From Actinomadura terrae (lineage in GTDB: Bacteria > Actinomycetota > Actinomycetes > Streptosporangiales > Streptosporangiaceae): 64,000 bases of DNA. The notes beneath the pieces are model-generated. The model had not been told where the DNA came from and searched no databases. It saw only the letters and a program-made list of their open reading frames with translations. The first letter of the stretch is position 1. Each line of letters opens with the position of its first letter. The stretch is from contig NZ_JAICDG010000001.1 of the NCBI RefSeq assembly GCF_022751215.1, positions 558,001 to 622,000 of the forward strand, in the 5' to 3' direction. This document shows positions 36,590 to 45,233 of the stretch, in pieces. A program made the translations under genes and the position numbers.

Positions 36590-37783
36590 TCAGACGTTTA
36601 TCACGGGGAGTTCGACCGCCTTCTCCCTCTCCCTGACAGGACGGCGCTCGATGGCCCGCCCCAGTGCGACCGTGCCGAGCGCGGCGACGGCGAGCGCGAC
36701 GCCGATCCAGGCCGTCGCCTCGTACCCGGCGCCCGCGTCCAGAGCCAGCCCGCCGAGCCAGGGGCCCACGGTGATGCCGACGTTGAACGCCGAGACGTTC
36801 ACCGCCGCCGTGAGGGTAGGGGCGCCGTCGGTCAACGCGAACACCCGCGTGTTCAGCGTCGGGTTCGTCGCGAACCCGAACGCGCCCAGCAGGAACACCA
36901 GCGCGATCACCGGCACCGGCGACCCCATCGTCAGCGCCAGCAGCGCGGAGACGGCGGCGAGGCTGCCGATCCCCACGTACAGGGTCGGGACGGCGCGGGT
37001 GTCGGCGGTCCGCCCGCCCGCGGTGATGCCGATCAGCGCGCCCACCCCGTACACCGCGAGTACGGCGGGGACCCACCGCTCGGCCAGGCCGGTCGTGTGC
37101 GTCAGCAGCGCGCCGAGATAGCTGAACGTGACCAGCAAAGCGCCGGTGGACAGCGACGTCGTCGCGTACGCGAGCCACACCCGCGGCGTCGCCAGCGCCC
37201 GCACCTCGTCCCGGACGCGCGGCGCCCGGCCCTCCCGGCGCCCGGCCGGGACCGTCAGCGCCACCGCCGCCATCGACGCCGCCGACATGGCCGCGACCGT
37301 CCAGAACGCCGCGCGCCACCCGAGGTGCTGGCCGATGACCGTCCCCAGCGGAAGCCCGACGATGGTCGCCAGCGTGAGCCCGCCCGCGACGATCCCCATC
37401 GCCTTCCCGCGCGCGCCCTCCGGCACCAGCCCGACCGCCACCACCGCCGCGACCGCCCAGAACCCCGCGTACACGAACGCCCCCGCGACCCGCGTCGCGA
37501 ACAGCACCCCGTACCCGGGCGTCAGCGCACCCGCGACATGGCTGAGCGCGAACAGCGCCAGGAACACCAGCAGCGACCGCCGGTGCGGCCAGCGCAACGT
37601 CAGCACGGCCAGCACCGGCGCCCCGACGAGCATCCCGATCGCGAACGCCGAGATCAGCAGCCCCGCGCGCGGCACGGACACGCCGAGGTCCCCCGCCATC
37701 TCCGGCAGCAGCCCCGCGAGCATCAGCTCCGAGGTCCCCTGCGCGAAGATCGCGAGCCCCAGCACATAGACGGCCCGTGGCAT
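36590..37783 (-). CDS. DHA1-family MFS exporter, Cmx/CmrA-like
   Basis: This 397-residue, 12-helix transporter has the opening YVLGLAIFAQGTSELMLAGLLP, SAFAIGMLVGAPVLAVLTLRWP and VVAVGLVPEGARGKAMGIVAGGL. These resemble actinobacterial chloramphenicol exporters of the Cmx/CmrA group and AraJ-type carriers. The drug range cannot be read from sequence. AGGAGGTGAG precedes the ATG. A sequence 26-39 nt upstream repeats one in front of the neighbouring tetR gene, so the TetR protein likely represses it. Confidence 0.88.
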   Translation of the reverse strand: MPRAVYVLGLAIFAQGTSELMLAGLLPEMAGDLGVSVPRAGLLISAFAIGMLVGAPVLAVLTLRWPHRRSLLVFLALFALSHVAGALTPGYGVLFATRVAGAFVYAGFWAVAAVVAVGLVPEGARGKAMGIVAGGLTLATIVGLPLGTVIGQHLGWRAAFWTVAAMSAASMAAVALTVPAGRREGRAPRVRDEVRALATPRVWLAYATTSLSTGALLVTFSYLGALLTHTTGLAERWVPAVLAVYGVGALIGITAGGRTADTRAVPTLYVGIGSLAAVSALLALTMGSPVPVIALVFLLGAFGFATNPTLNTRVFALTDGAPTLTAAVNVSAFNVGITVGPWLGGLALDAGAGYEATAWIGVALAVAALGTVALGRAIERRPVREREKAVELPVINV

Positions 37784-37808
37784 CCGGCCCTCACCTCCTG
37801 TTTTAGAT

Positions 37809-37822
37809 CGATCAGTTCAAAA
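37809..37822 (-). promoter_or_regulatory. Probable TetR operator at the MFS promoter
   Basis: CGATCAGTTCAAAA (plus strand) matches 13 of 14 bases of the sequence at 38462-38475, at the same distance (26 nt) from the respective start codon. It is flanked by a partly symmetric TTTTAGAT. Confidence 0.6.
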
Positions 37823-37863
37823 TCTGGACGTGAAAAAGGGCGGCCGATGCCGCCGTCGTTCTT

Positions 37864-38436
37864 TCAGAGCGCGGTCATCGCCGTCTCCGCGATCCCCGCG
37901 AGGGTGTCGTGCCCCGCGCCTCCACTGGCCGCGACCCGCATCCCACTGACGACCGTGACGATGTAGTGCGCGAGCGCCGTCGCGTCCCGTCCCGCGTCGA
38001 TCTCCCCGGCCCGCATCCCCGCCTCGATCGTCGCCCGCAGCGCCTCCAGTCGGCGCCGCTGGTCCCGTTCCACCATCGCGGCGATCACCGGGTCGCGCGG
38101 CACCATCTCCACCATCGCGTTCACGACCAGGCACCCGACCGGATCACCGGTCTCGAGGTCGGCCGTCTGCAACAGCAGCGTCCGGAGCTTCTCCTTCGCG
38201 GAACCGTCCTCGTCGAGCAGGTCGAGGAGCCTGCCCGTCCGCTCGTCCATGTAGTGGGCCAGCGCCCTCACGAACAGGTCGTGCTTGCTGCTGAAGGTGT
38301 TGTAGACGCTGCTGCGCCCGAGCCCGGTCGCCTCGCACAGGTCGCGGGTGGACGTCCCCTCGTACCCGGCCGTCCAGAACGCTCGCATCGCGGCGTCCAG
38401 CGCCCGCCCCTCCTCAAACGCCCGTGGTCTGGCCAT
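37864..38436 (-). CDS. TetR-family transcriptional regulator
   Basis: This 190-residue repressor has an N-terminal helix-turn-helix (RALDAAMRAFWTAGYEGTST, LCEATGLGRSSVYNTFSSKHDLF) and a helical ligand-binding domain with CLVVNAMVEMVPRDP. The nearest relatives control efflux pumps. It precedes the Cmx-like gene on the same strand. Its promoter appears as TTGGAC, an 18-nt spacer and TACGGT ending 7 nt before the ATG, so the message is probably leaderless and the operator covers the -35 box. Confidence 0.9.
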   Translation of the reverse strand: MARPRAFEEGRALDAAMRAFWTAGYEGTSTRDLCEATGLGRSSVYNTFSSKHDLFVRALAHYMDERTGRLLDLLDEDGSAKEKLRTLLLQTADLETGDPVGCLVVNAMVEMVPRDPVIAAMVERDQRRRLEALRATIEAGMRAGEIDAGRDATALAHYIVTVVSGMRVAASGGAGHDTLAGIAETAMTAL

Positions 38437-38461
38437 ACCGCCAACCGTAACAATAAAAAAC

Positions 38462-38475
38462 CGATCAGTCCAAAA
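38462..38475 (-). promoter_or_regulatory. Probable TetR operator over the tetR -35 box
   Basis: CGATCAGTCCAAAA (plus strand) overlaps the TTGGAC -35 element of the tetR promoter on the minus strand and matches the site in front of the MFS gene. Confidence 0.6.
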
Positions 38476-38479
38476 CTCG

Positions 38480-41400
38480 TCACGTCACCAACTGGACGAT
38501 CTTCGGCCGGTCGCCCGGCCGCGCCACCACCGCCCACCCCCGGGGCAGGGCCTCCGCAAGGGACGGAACGCCCCAGGCCGCAGCCTCCCAGCCGGTGCAG
38601 TCGCCGGTCAGCACGGCCGGGGCCGCGAGTTCGCGGAGCTTCTTCAGCAGGGGCTCCTCGTGTGCCCCCGAGGTGGCCTGGTGATCGAACATCACGAGGT
38701 GGAAGCCCGTCTGGTGACTGCGCTCCAGCAGCGGGAGGACGGCACTCGTGAGATCGTCGTGAAGCCGCCCATCGCGGCCCGCGATCACGAGATAGGTGTC
38801 GGCCGTGCGCGAGGGGCCCCGGTTCCGTACCCTCCCCGCGACCTCGTCCAGTAGCGCGGTCGCCTCCGCCTGGGTCTGGGCGTGGCGAAGATACTGATCG
38901 GATCCGCCCATGGATTCGCGCTGATCGAGCGTCCGGTCGATGAAGTACACCGGCTTGTCGTCCGCGGGGAGGCGTTTCATGAGCTCACCGAGGACCAGCC
39001 GCATCACGATCGTCTTCCCTGTGCCGGGCGGCCCGGCGACCAGCAGATGCGGGTGGACGTCCAGATCGAGCACCACCGGCTCGTCCGCGTCCCCGTGCTC
39101 GATTCCGAGCGGCAGGCGTCTTCCGGTGACCGGCGGCAACTCGGTCATGTCGGCGGGGCCGCCTGACGCTTGGGCGAACGTTGCTTCAGCCTGGATGGCC
39201 GCGAAGCGCCTCGTGAATCGGGGATGATGCTCCGACAGCGCCCGCCGCAACCCCGGCCCTCCGCACAACACGACCACGAGGTCGTCGTTCTCGTCCATCT
39301 GCTCCGCCAGGACGTCAACGAGGCGGGAGTCGGCGGCCGACGCCATCGGGTTCGCGTCACGGATCAGCAGCATGCCCGGCCAGCGGGACGGAGAATTGGC
39401 CGGAGCGCCGCTCAGCCACCCCTTCAGCACCGTCCACGAGGTCGACATCATCCTGTCCGCGGAGATCACGTCGGAATCGGCGAGCGCCTTCCCGTAAGCC
39501 GCCGCCGCCGCTTCGCAGTCCGGCGCGAACGGGCCTTCGAAGATCGCGTGCGGTGGGCTCGACAGCCGGGTCTCGCGCGCGTCGAGCCTCGCCACGATGG
39601 GGATCAGCGTCGTCTTGAACGGTGGCGGTACGCCCTGGTACGGGGGCTGTTCGAGTTCGGGTGACCGGATGGTCTCGATGAGGCCCTCCTCGACCTCGAT
39701 GCGTCGCGGAGGAATGCCGGGGGTGAGGAGATAGGCGGTGTTGTCGCTCGGGAAGGGGAGGGAGGCGCGGCCCATGACCTGTTGGAGTTCGGCCGGTGTC
39801 AGGCGGGTGGCCGCGATGCGCCATTTCAAAAGGGGGAGGAAGCGGTGCCAGATCGTGGTGTGTTCGACCGTGGTGGACGACAGCAGCAGGTGGACGCCCA
39901 GGGGCTCGCCGCGTTGGGCCAGGGAGAGGAGTGCGTCGGCCGCGTCCCTTCTGCTGGACGGGAAGGTCAGCGACACATCGGCGATCACGAGCAGGCGCCG
40001 CGACGGACGGGTGGCGGCGCGCGTCCTCATCTCGTCTTCCAGGAAGGCGAGGAATCGGCGCATCCTGTTCGGGGTGCCCAGCAGTTCTTCATAGGCGTGT
40101 CTGCGGTGCGGGAGATCGATCGGCGCGCCCAATGGGTGTTCGCCGAATCCCGCGAAGACGATGCCGAGGTCGGTGGGGGAGTAGTGGAGGACGAGCTGGG
40201 TGACGATTTCGCGTACCACCCGCTGTCGTGCCTCTGTCTCGCCGACGACGAGGCCGTGGGGCATTTGCGCGGATGGGGAGAGCGGGTCGAATTCATGCCC
40301 GAACGGCCTCGGGTTTCCGGGGGCGGTCTCGAACATTTCCGGATCGGGGGTCAGGACGTCGCGGGTCTGCGGGGTGACCAGGGCGAAGTGGTCGGTGTCG
40401 GTGGTGAGGGTGAGCGGGCCGCCGTCGCGGGGGAGGAGGGCGCGGAAGGTCTCGGCGGACGTTCCGGCCAGGCGTTCGATCTCGGCGGAGACCGCTTCGA
40501 GGACGTCGCGGGTGTGCAGGGCCTCGGGGCGCGGGAGGGTGTCGAGCAGCGCTTCGCGGGCGCCGGGGACGAACTCGTAGTGGACGCCGCCGACCGGCCG
40601 GAGCAGGCCGCTGAGCAGGACCTCCGCGAGTTGCCCCGGGCCTGAGCCGCCCAGGACGCGGTGCTGGATCAGCCGCATCACCGGCAGGGACGGGACGGAC
40701 ACGGCGACGTGCGTGGCGAGTTCGGCGGCGGCCGGGGACGCGGCGGCCAGGAAGCGGTGGACGCGCTCGCCGACCGGTAGCTCGCGTTCGCGGCGGACGG
40801 GCGCGCCGCCGGGCGGGTGGGACGACAGCGTCGCGATGGCGGCGGGTTGCGGGCCCGCGCCGGAGACCAGGCGGGCCCACGCAGCGAACCAGTGCGGCGC
40901 GACCTCCAGCACCGGGACGGGGACGCCCGCCGCCACGCCGCCGTCGTAGGGGGTGAACAGCAGGTCGGTGTTGGGCGCGCCGGGCCGGGGCAGGACGGCG
41001 AGGCCGGGTGTCACGGGTGCGGCGGTGCGGCGCCAGAGGCGTTCGGACAGCGGTTGGACGATCGCGGTCGGCCCGGCCCGCGCCCACCGGCGGACGGCGC
41101 GCGCGGCCCGCCCGTCCCACCAGTGCGGGCCCGAGCAGTCGGAGAGGACGAGGACGGCGTGGCGGCCCGACGGGTCCAGGAGCGTGGCGGGGTCGCGGCG
41201 GGGCGCCCCGGGGGCCGAGGAGACGCGGCCGGTGGTGTCGAGGTGGCCGACGTGCACGTCCTGGAAGGAGCCCTGGCGGACGAGCACCTCGGCGAGTTCG
41301 CGGGCGAGGGGGCGCCAGAGCCGCATCGAGGGGCCGCCGTCCACGACGAGGCTCAGCGTCAGCCAGCGTTCGGGCGCGGGCACGAGGACGGGCGTCCAGC

Positions 41401-41827
41401 GGCCGGTGTCGGCGATGCGGGCGGCGGTGGCCTCCTCGTCCAGTTCGAGCCGGTGCCGGGACGGGACGCGCCGCTTCAGCGGACGCAGCGCGCGCTGCAC
41501 GCCCCGGGGGTCCGCGAGCATCGGCGCCGTCGGGACGAGGATCTCCGTGGCCGTCGTGCCCCCGGGTTCGGCTGCGGCGGCGGGTCGCGGGTGCAGCGCC
41601 GTGCGCGGGGGCGGGGCGTCCGGCGCGGTGAGGGGCGCCGGCAGGTCCGCGAAGGGCTCAACGGGAGGCGCAGGCGGCGGCGCGGGCGCGGTAGGGGAAG
41701 GCTCCGGTTTCTCGTCCGAAAGGGAAAGGTGGCAGGCCAGCCACAGGATCTCGCTCAGCTCCTGGGCGTCCGGCCTCAGCCCGACCGCCGCCAGGACGTC
41801 GCGGAACCGGTCGAGGTCACTCGTCAT
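38480..41827 (-). CDS. SAV_2336/vWA protein fused to EccC- and EccA-like ATPase modules
   Basis: This is an 1115-residue multidomain protein. Residues 1-36 resemble the SAV_2336-type N-terminus and are followed by a Pro-rich linker. Residues ~150-300 form a vWA-like domain with a degraded metal site (VVDGGPSM, 162-169). Residues ~350-480 are helical. Residues ~520-710 align with EccC/FtsK ATPases (MPHGLVVGETEARQR, DLPHR, LGVHLLLSS), but the P-loop GETEARQR and the Walker B position VIADVS are dead. Residues ~755-880 resemble EccA/CbxX AAA (PHAIFEGPFAPDCEAA, GMLLIRDAN), also without a P-loop. Residues ~905-1115 resemble the last EccC domain, with GPPGTGKT (932-939) intact but VIAGRDG where Walker B acids belong. 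It overlaps the MoxR gene by 11 nt, as the last gene of the operon. Confidence 0.8.
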   Translation of the reverse strand: MTSDLDRFRDVLAAVGLRPDAQELSEILWLACHLSLSDEKPEPSPTAPAPPPAPPVEPFADLPAPLTAPDAPPPRTALHPRPAAAAEPGGTTATEILVPTAPMLADPRGVQRALRPLKRRVPSRHRLELDEEATAARIADTGRWTPVLVPAPERWLTLSLVVDGGPSMRLWRPLARELAEVLVRQGSFQDVHVGHLDTTGRVSSAPGAPRRDPATLLDPSGRHAVLVLSDCSGPHWWDGRAARAVRRWARAGPTAIVQPLSERLWRRTAAPVTPGLAVLPRPGAPNTDLLFTPYDGGVAAGVPVPVLEVAPHWFAAWARLVSGAGPQPAAIATLSSHPPGGAPVRRERELPVGERVHRFLAAASPAAAELATHVAVSVPSLPVMRLIQHRVLGGSGPGQLAEVLLSGLLRPVGGVHYEFVPGAREALLDTLPRPEALHTRDVLEAVSAEIERLAGTSAETFRALLPRDGGPLTLTTDTDHFALVTPQTRDVLTPDPEMFETAPGNPRPFGHEFDPLSPSAQMPHGLVVGETEARQRVVREIVTQLVLHYSPTDLGIVFAGFGEHPLGAPIDLPHRRHAYEELLGTPNRMRRFLAFLEDEMRTRAATRPSRRLLVIADVSLTFPSSRRDAADALLSLAQRGEPLGVHLLLSSTTVEHTTIWHRFLPLLKWRIAATRLTPAELQQVMGRASLPFPSDNTAYLLTPGIPPRRIEVEEGLIETIRSPELEQPPYQGVPPPFKTTLIPIVARLDARETRLSSPPHAIFEGPFAPDCEAAAAAYGKALADSDVISADRMMSTSWTVLKGWLSGAPANSPSRWPGMLLIRDANPMASAADSRLVDVLAEQMDENDDLVVVLCGGPGLRRALSEHHPRFTRRFAAIQAEATFAQASGGPADMTELPPVTGRRLPLGIEHGDADEPVVLDLDVHPHLLVAGPPGTGKTIVMRLVLGELMKRLPADDKPVYFIDRTLDQRESMGGSDQYLRHAQTQAEATALLDEVAGRVRNRGPSRTADTYLVIAGRDGRLHDDLTSAVLPLLERSHQTGFHLVMFDHQATSGAHEEPLLKKLRELAAPAVLTGDCTGWEAAAWGVPSLAEALPRGWAVVARPGDRPKIVQLVT

Positions 41828-42782
41828 CCGCCGGGCCCGTCAGATAGGGCATGACGCGGTCGGCGAGGGCGCGGCGGTCGGCGGCGCCCGCGTGGCGGCA
41901 CAGGTACACGGCGTTGAGGAGTTGGTCGGTGGCGAGCGTCCCGGCCGAGGCGCGCTCGAAGAACCGGCGGACGAGGTCGTCGCTGTCGTCGGCGAGCGGG
42001 CCGAGGTGCTCGCGGACGATGGCCGCCAGCTCCGCCTCCCCCGACGGCTGCCGCAGCTCCACGCTGACGCAGCGCCGCAGGAACGCCGGGGGGAACTCGC
42101 GCTCGCCGTTGCTGGTCATCACGACCAGCGGGAACGCGTGGCAGCGGACGGTCCCGCCGGTGACCGCGACGCGCGGCCCGTCGGCGGTCATCACCTCGGC
42201 GGACGGGTCGGCGCGGCGGGACAGCTCCGGGATCTCGTACTCGCCCTTCTCGAAGATCGTCAGAAGGTCGTTGGGCAGGTCGATGTCGCTCTTGTCGATC
42301 TCGTCGACGAGCAGCACGCGGGGGCGGCCGTAGGGGAGCAGGGCGGTGCCGAGGGGGCCGAGGCGGATGTAGCGGCCGATGTCCTCGTCGGCGGGGGCGT
42401 CGTCGCGGCCCGCCGCGTACAGGCGGGTCAGCGGGTCGTACTGGTAGAGGCCGTCGCGGAGCGTCGTCCGGCTGGTGATGGGCCAGTGCAGGACGGGCCC
42501 GAGCCGCAGCTCGTGGGCGACCGCGTAGGCGAGCGTCGACTTGCCGGTGCCGGGCGGGCCGGTCACCAGCAGCGGGCGGCGCAGGTACAGCGCGGCGTTG
42601 ACCTGCTGGACGGCGTCGTCGGACGGCCGGTACGTCCGCGCCTGGTGCGCGTTCCCCGACGGCCCGGACGGCGGCGGCAGCACGGGCCCGCCGTCGAACG
42701 CGCGCCACGGCGGGGGCGGCGGCAGCCGTTCGACGGCGTCGTGGGGGTGACGGCTCCCGGTGTAGAGCAGCCAGTCGGGCAC
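41817..42782 (-). CDS. MoxR-family AAA+ ATPase
   Basis: This 321-residue ATPase has Walker A GPPGTGKS (75-82), Walker B VLLVDEID (156-163), and a sensor/arginine-finger region VVMTSNGEREFPPAFLRRC. MoxR proteins act as ATP-driven chaperones or remodelers, typically for vWA-domain proteins. It lies between the trypsin-VMAP-C gene (0 nt gap) and the vWA-containing gene (11-nt overlap), as expected for a vWA-MoxR-VMAP conflict system. The first 50 residues are a Pro-rich extension. Confidence 0.92.
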   Translation of the reverse strand: MPDWLLYTGSRHPHDAVERLPPPPPWRAFDGGPVLPPPSGPSGNAHQARTYRPSDDAVQQVNAALYLRRPLLVTGPPGTGKSTLAYAVAHELRLGPVLHWPITSRTTLRDGLYQYDPLTRLYAAGRDDAPADEDIGRYIRLGPLGTALLPYGRPRVLLVDEIDKSDIDLPNDLLTIFEKGEYEIPELSRRADPSAEVMTADGPRVAVTGGTVRCHAFPLVVMTSNGEREFPPAFLRRCVSVELRQPSGEAELAAIVREHLGPLADDSDDLVRRFFERASAGTLATDQLLNAVYLCRHAGAADRRALADRVMPYLTGPADDE

Positions 42783-44444
42783 CTAGGCCTCCATCGCGAG
42801 CGGGGGGTCGGGGAAGCGGGACGGATCGTCCCACAGCAGTGTGAGGTCGCGGCCGCAGTGCGGGCTGTCGCGGGGCGCGGTGAGCGCCTTCTTGCGGAGC
42901 GTCAGCGCGAGGCGCGGCAGGTCGCCGGGGTGCTCGCGCTCGACGGCGGCGGTCAGCTCGGCCAGGACGCGGTGGCCCCGGCAGTCCTCGTGCGTGGCGG
43001 CGTCGCAGGGCGTCCGCGTCCACAGCATGACGGGGACGCCGTTGTTGAGCGCGGCGGTCAGCCACGACTTGACCGGGCGCGACCCGTAGACGAGCACGCA
43101 GTAGTCGGTGTTGGCCTCCAGCAGGTCCTGGAAGGCGCTGCCCTTGCGCGGCGCGTCGCAGTGGATCGGGCGCGGCTCGCTGCGGCCCCGCTCGGTGAGC
43201 AGCCGCCAGCGCCGGTGGGCCTGGTCGAGCCGGAACGAGCTGGGGCGCAGGCGCTCCACGTCCCGGACGACGACGGGGTACTTGCGCATCTGGATGCCGT
43301 GGGCGCGGTCGACGTACCACTCCTCGAACGGCCTGCCGAGCCATGTCTCGGGGACGGCGAACTCGATCATCCAGTCGCGTCCGAACAGGGCGGGCGCGAG
43401 GTCGGCGACGCCCTTCTCGACGGCGTTCCGCACGCGGTCCCTCGTGACGCGCTCGGTCGGGAGGGACGGGCCCTCCCGGCCGTCCGCCCAGGTGTGCAGG
43501 GTGAGGTCGTACACGTCGCCGTGCGTCAGCCGCTCTAGCCGGACGATCACCGACGCGGGTTCGCCGCTCGACCTCGGCGCCGGGGCGCCGAGGTGGCGCC
43601 CCGTCCAGGACGCCAGCCGGTTCCGGCGGTCCTCGGGCAGCCGGGGGGCGAGCGCCGCCAGGTAGCGGGCGAGGTGCTCCTGCGACCAGCCCTCGGCGAC
43701 GTGCCGCACCGCGCCCCACGCCGACCGGAACCCCTCCAGCGGCGGGCGCCCCACGACCCGCGCGAGGTCGGTCGCGAGCGGGTCGGTGAAGCGGACGCCC
43801 TCCAGCAGCCCGCGCAGGTCGCGGCGCGCCTCCGGGGTCAGCCAGGTCAGCGGCAGGAGGTCGTCCAGCTCCTCGAAGTAGTGCCGGATCCGGGTGACCG
43901 GCAGCATCCAGCCGAGCCCGGCGCGGCCCTCGCGGATCTCGGCGTTCGTCACCATCCCGACGACCTCGTGGGTGTCGAGGTCGTAGACCGCCGACCCGCT
44001 GTACCCGCGCTCCAGCCAGTCGCCGGGGCCGGGCTTCAGCTCCCACCACTCGTCCCGCATGCTCCGCTGCGCGCGGGTCGTCACGGTCGCGTGCCGCTCG
44101 CCCCCGTCGGACCGCGCCGGGAACCCCCAGACGCCGAACTCCCGCCTGGACGCGCCGCGCAGGTCGTCCGGCGCGGCCAGCCGCGCGGGCCGCCGCGGAA
44201 CCGGCGCGTCCAGTTCGAGCACCGCGACGTCGCCGAGGTCGCCGGGCGCGTTCCAGTCCCCGCACGGGACGACCCGGGCGAGGTCGCCCGCGTCCGCCGT
44301 CCCGGAGAATCCGACGTGCGCCTCCTTCAGATTCCGGACGCTGTGCGCGCAGGTCAGCAGCCGGGTCGGGGAGATCAGGAACGCGGCGCCGAGCCTGCCG
44401 CCCTCCGGCCGGCCGACCCACGCGCGCCATTCCAAGCCGTCCAC
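42783..44444 (-). CDS. Trypsin-like protease with C-terminal VMAP domain
   Basis: This is a 553-residue protein. Residues 1-190 form a chymotrypsin-fold protease with His34 (TCAHS), Asp72 (GDVAVLEL) and Ser149 (GYSGSAV), a complete triad. No signal peptide is seen, so it works in the cytosol. A helical middle region (~200-285) leads to a VMAP-C domain (~295-545) with VIVRLERL, FAVPETWLGRPFEEWYVD, YPVVVRDVERL and LVYGSRPVKSWLTAALNNGVPVMLW. VMAP proteins link an effector or sensor to MoxR/vWA modules, and here the protease is the presumed effector. The GTG start has AAGAGGA upstream, 7 nt after the Trypco1 stop. Confidence 0.88.
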   Translation of the reverse strand: MDGLEWRAWVGRPEGGRLGAAFLISPTRLLTCAHSVRNLKEAHVGFSGTADAGDLARVVPCGDWNAPGDLGDVAVLELDAPVPRRPARLAAPDDLRGASRREFGVWGFPARSDGGERHATVTTRAQRSMRDEWWELKPGPGDWLERGYSGSAVYDLDTHEVVGMVTNAEIREGRAGLGWMLPVTRIRHYFEELDDLLPLTWLTPEARRDLRGLLEGVRFTDPLATDLARVVGRPPLEGFRSAWGAVRHVAEGWSQEHLARYLAALAPRLPEDRRNRLASWTGRHLGAPAPRSSGEPASVIVRLERLTHGDVYDLTLHTWADGREGPSLPTERVTRDRVRNAVEKGVADLAPALFGRDWMIEFAVPETWLGRPFEEWYVDRAHGIQMRKYPVVVRDVERLRPSSFRLDQAHRRWRLLTERGRSEPRPIHCDAPRKGSAFQDLLEANTDYCVLVYGSRPVKSWLTAALNNGVPVMLWTRTPCDAATHEDCRGHRVLAELTAAVEREHPGDLPRLALTLRKKALTAPRDSPHCGRDLTLLWDDPSRFPDPPLAMEA

Positions 44445-44451
44445 GATGGGA

Positions 44452-44799
44452 CTAGTCCTCTTCCGCGGCCCCGGCCCCCGGCGCCACCGGATCGCCCCAG
44501 GTCATCTTGACCTTGAGCTGCCCCTCCACCGACGTCTTGGCGATGACGGCCCCGGCCGCGGCGTTGAGCTTGACGCCGAACTCCAGTTCCAGCGCGTCCG
44601 GTCGCAGGTCGCCGCCGCGCAGGGTCGCCAGCGCCGACTCCGCCGCGCCCCGGACGCTGCGCAACGCGTCCTCGAACCTCTCCTGAGCGTCGCGGATCAA
44701 CCCGTCGCCCACCGACACCGACTCGAACCCGGGCTCGTCCGGGTCGCTCTCGACGACCACGGTGCCGTGCTCGGTCCGCCAGCGCACCAGTTCGTTCAC
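44452..44799 (-). CDS. Trypco1 (trypsin-co-occurring) domain protein, CU044_2847 family
   Basis: This protein of about 115 residues has the family hallmarks VRWRTEHGTVVVESDPDEPG, an AQERFEDALRSVRGAAESAL helix and LELEFGVKLNAAAGAVIAKT followed by LKVKMTW. These small proteins occur almost only beside trypsin-like proteases and VMAP systems and may be sensors or substrates. It is the first gene of the four-gene operon. GTG 44799 is preferred because GGAGAGG lies 6 nt upstream; GTG 44805 is the alternative. Confidence 0.88.
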   Translation of the reverse strand: MNELVRWRTEHGTVVVESDPDEPGFESVSVGDGLIRDAQERFEDALRSVRGAAESALATLRGGDLRPDALELEFGVKLNAAAGAVIAKTSVEGQLKVKMTWGDPVAPGAGAAEED

Positions 44800-44823
44800 G
44801 CCCACCCTCTCCGTCCGGTGGCC

Positions 44824-44829
44824 AATGTA
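44824..44829 (-). promoter_or_regulatory. -10-like box of the conflict operon
   Basis: TACATT on the minus strand lies 24 nt before GTG 44799 in the divergent region. No good -35 box was found, so the promoter may need an activator or an alternative sigma factor. Confidence 0.35.
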
Positions 44830-44887
44830 ACAAGATCAGCCGGGGTGGATACGGTGCGTCGGTGAACCACGGCCACAGGAGGTCACA

Positions 44888-45229
44888 ATGATCACGGTCG
44901 ACGACGTACGGCGGCTCGCGCTGACCCTGCCCCGCACCTCCGAGCACCTGATCAGGGACCGGGTGAAGTTCCGCGTCGGCTCCATCGTCTACGTCGCCTT
45001 CTCCCGGGACGAGACCGTGATGGGCTTCGCGTTCCCGAAGGAGGAGCGCGACGCGCTCATCGCGTCCGAGCCCGCCAAGTTCCATCTGCCGGAGGAGTCG
45101 TCGCTGCGGTTCAACTGGGTGCACGCGTGGACGTCCGCGCTCGACGAGGAGGAGATGCGCGAACTCGTCACCGAGGCGTGGCGCATGGTCGTCCCGAAGA
45201 AGGTCGCCGCCGCGCGCCTCGGCTCCTAA
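44888..45229 (+). CDS. MmcQ/YjbR family protein
   Basis: This 113-residue protein with the CyaY-like YjbR fold has VDDVRRLALTLPRTSEHLI at the start, KFRVGSIVYVAFS, and VHAWTSALDEEEMRELVTEAWRMV near the end. Members are described as DNA-binding-fold proteins, but their role is not known. CAGGAGG lies 5-6 nt before the ATG and TACGGT at 44850 may be its -10 box. It diverges from the conflict operon, with no proven link to it. Confidence 0.88.
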   Translation: MITVDDVRRLALTLPRTSEHLIRDRVKFRVGSIVYVAFSRDETVMGFAFPKEERDALIASEPAKFHLPEESSLRFNWVHAWTSALDEEEMRELVTEAWRMVVPKKVAAARLGS

Positions 45230-45233
45230 GGTC

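Noticed and set aside
36590..37783. Calling the MFS gene a chloramphenicol resistance gene
   Set aside because: Family resemblance to Cmx/CmrA is visible, but DHA1 exporters with different substrates look alike. Only the family is reported.
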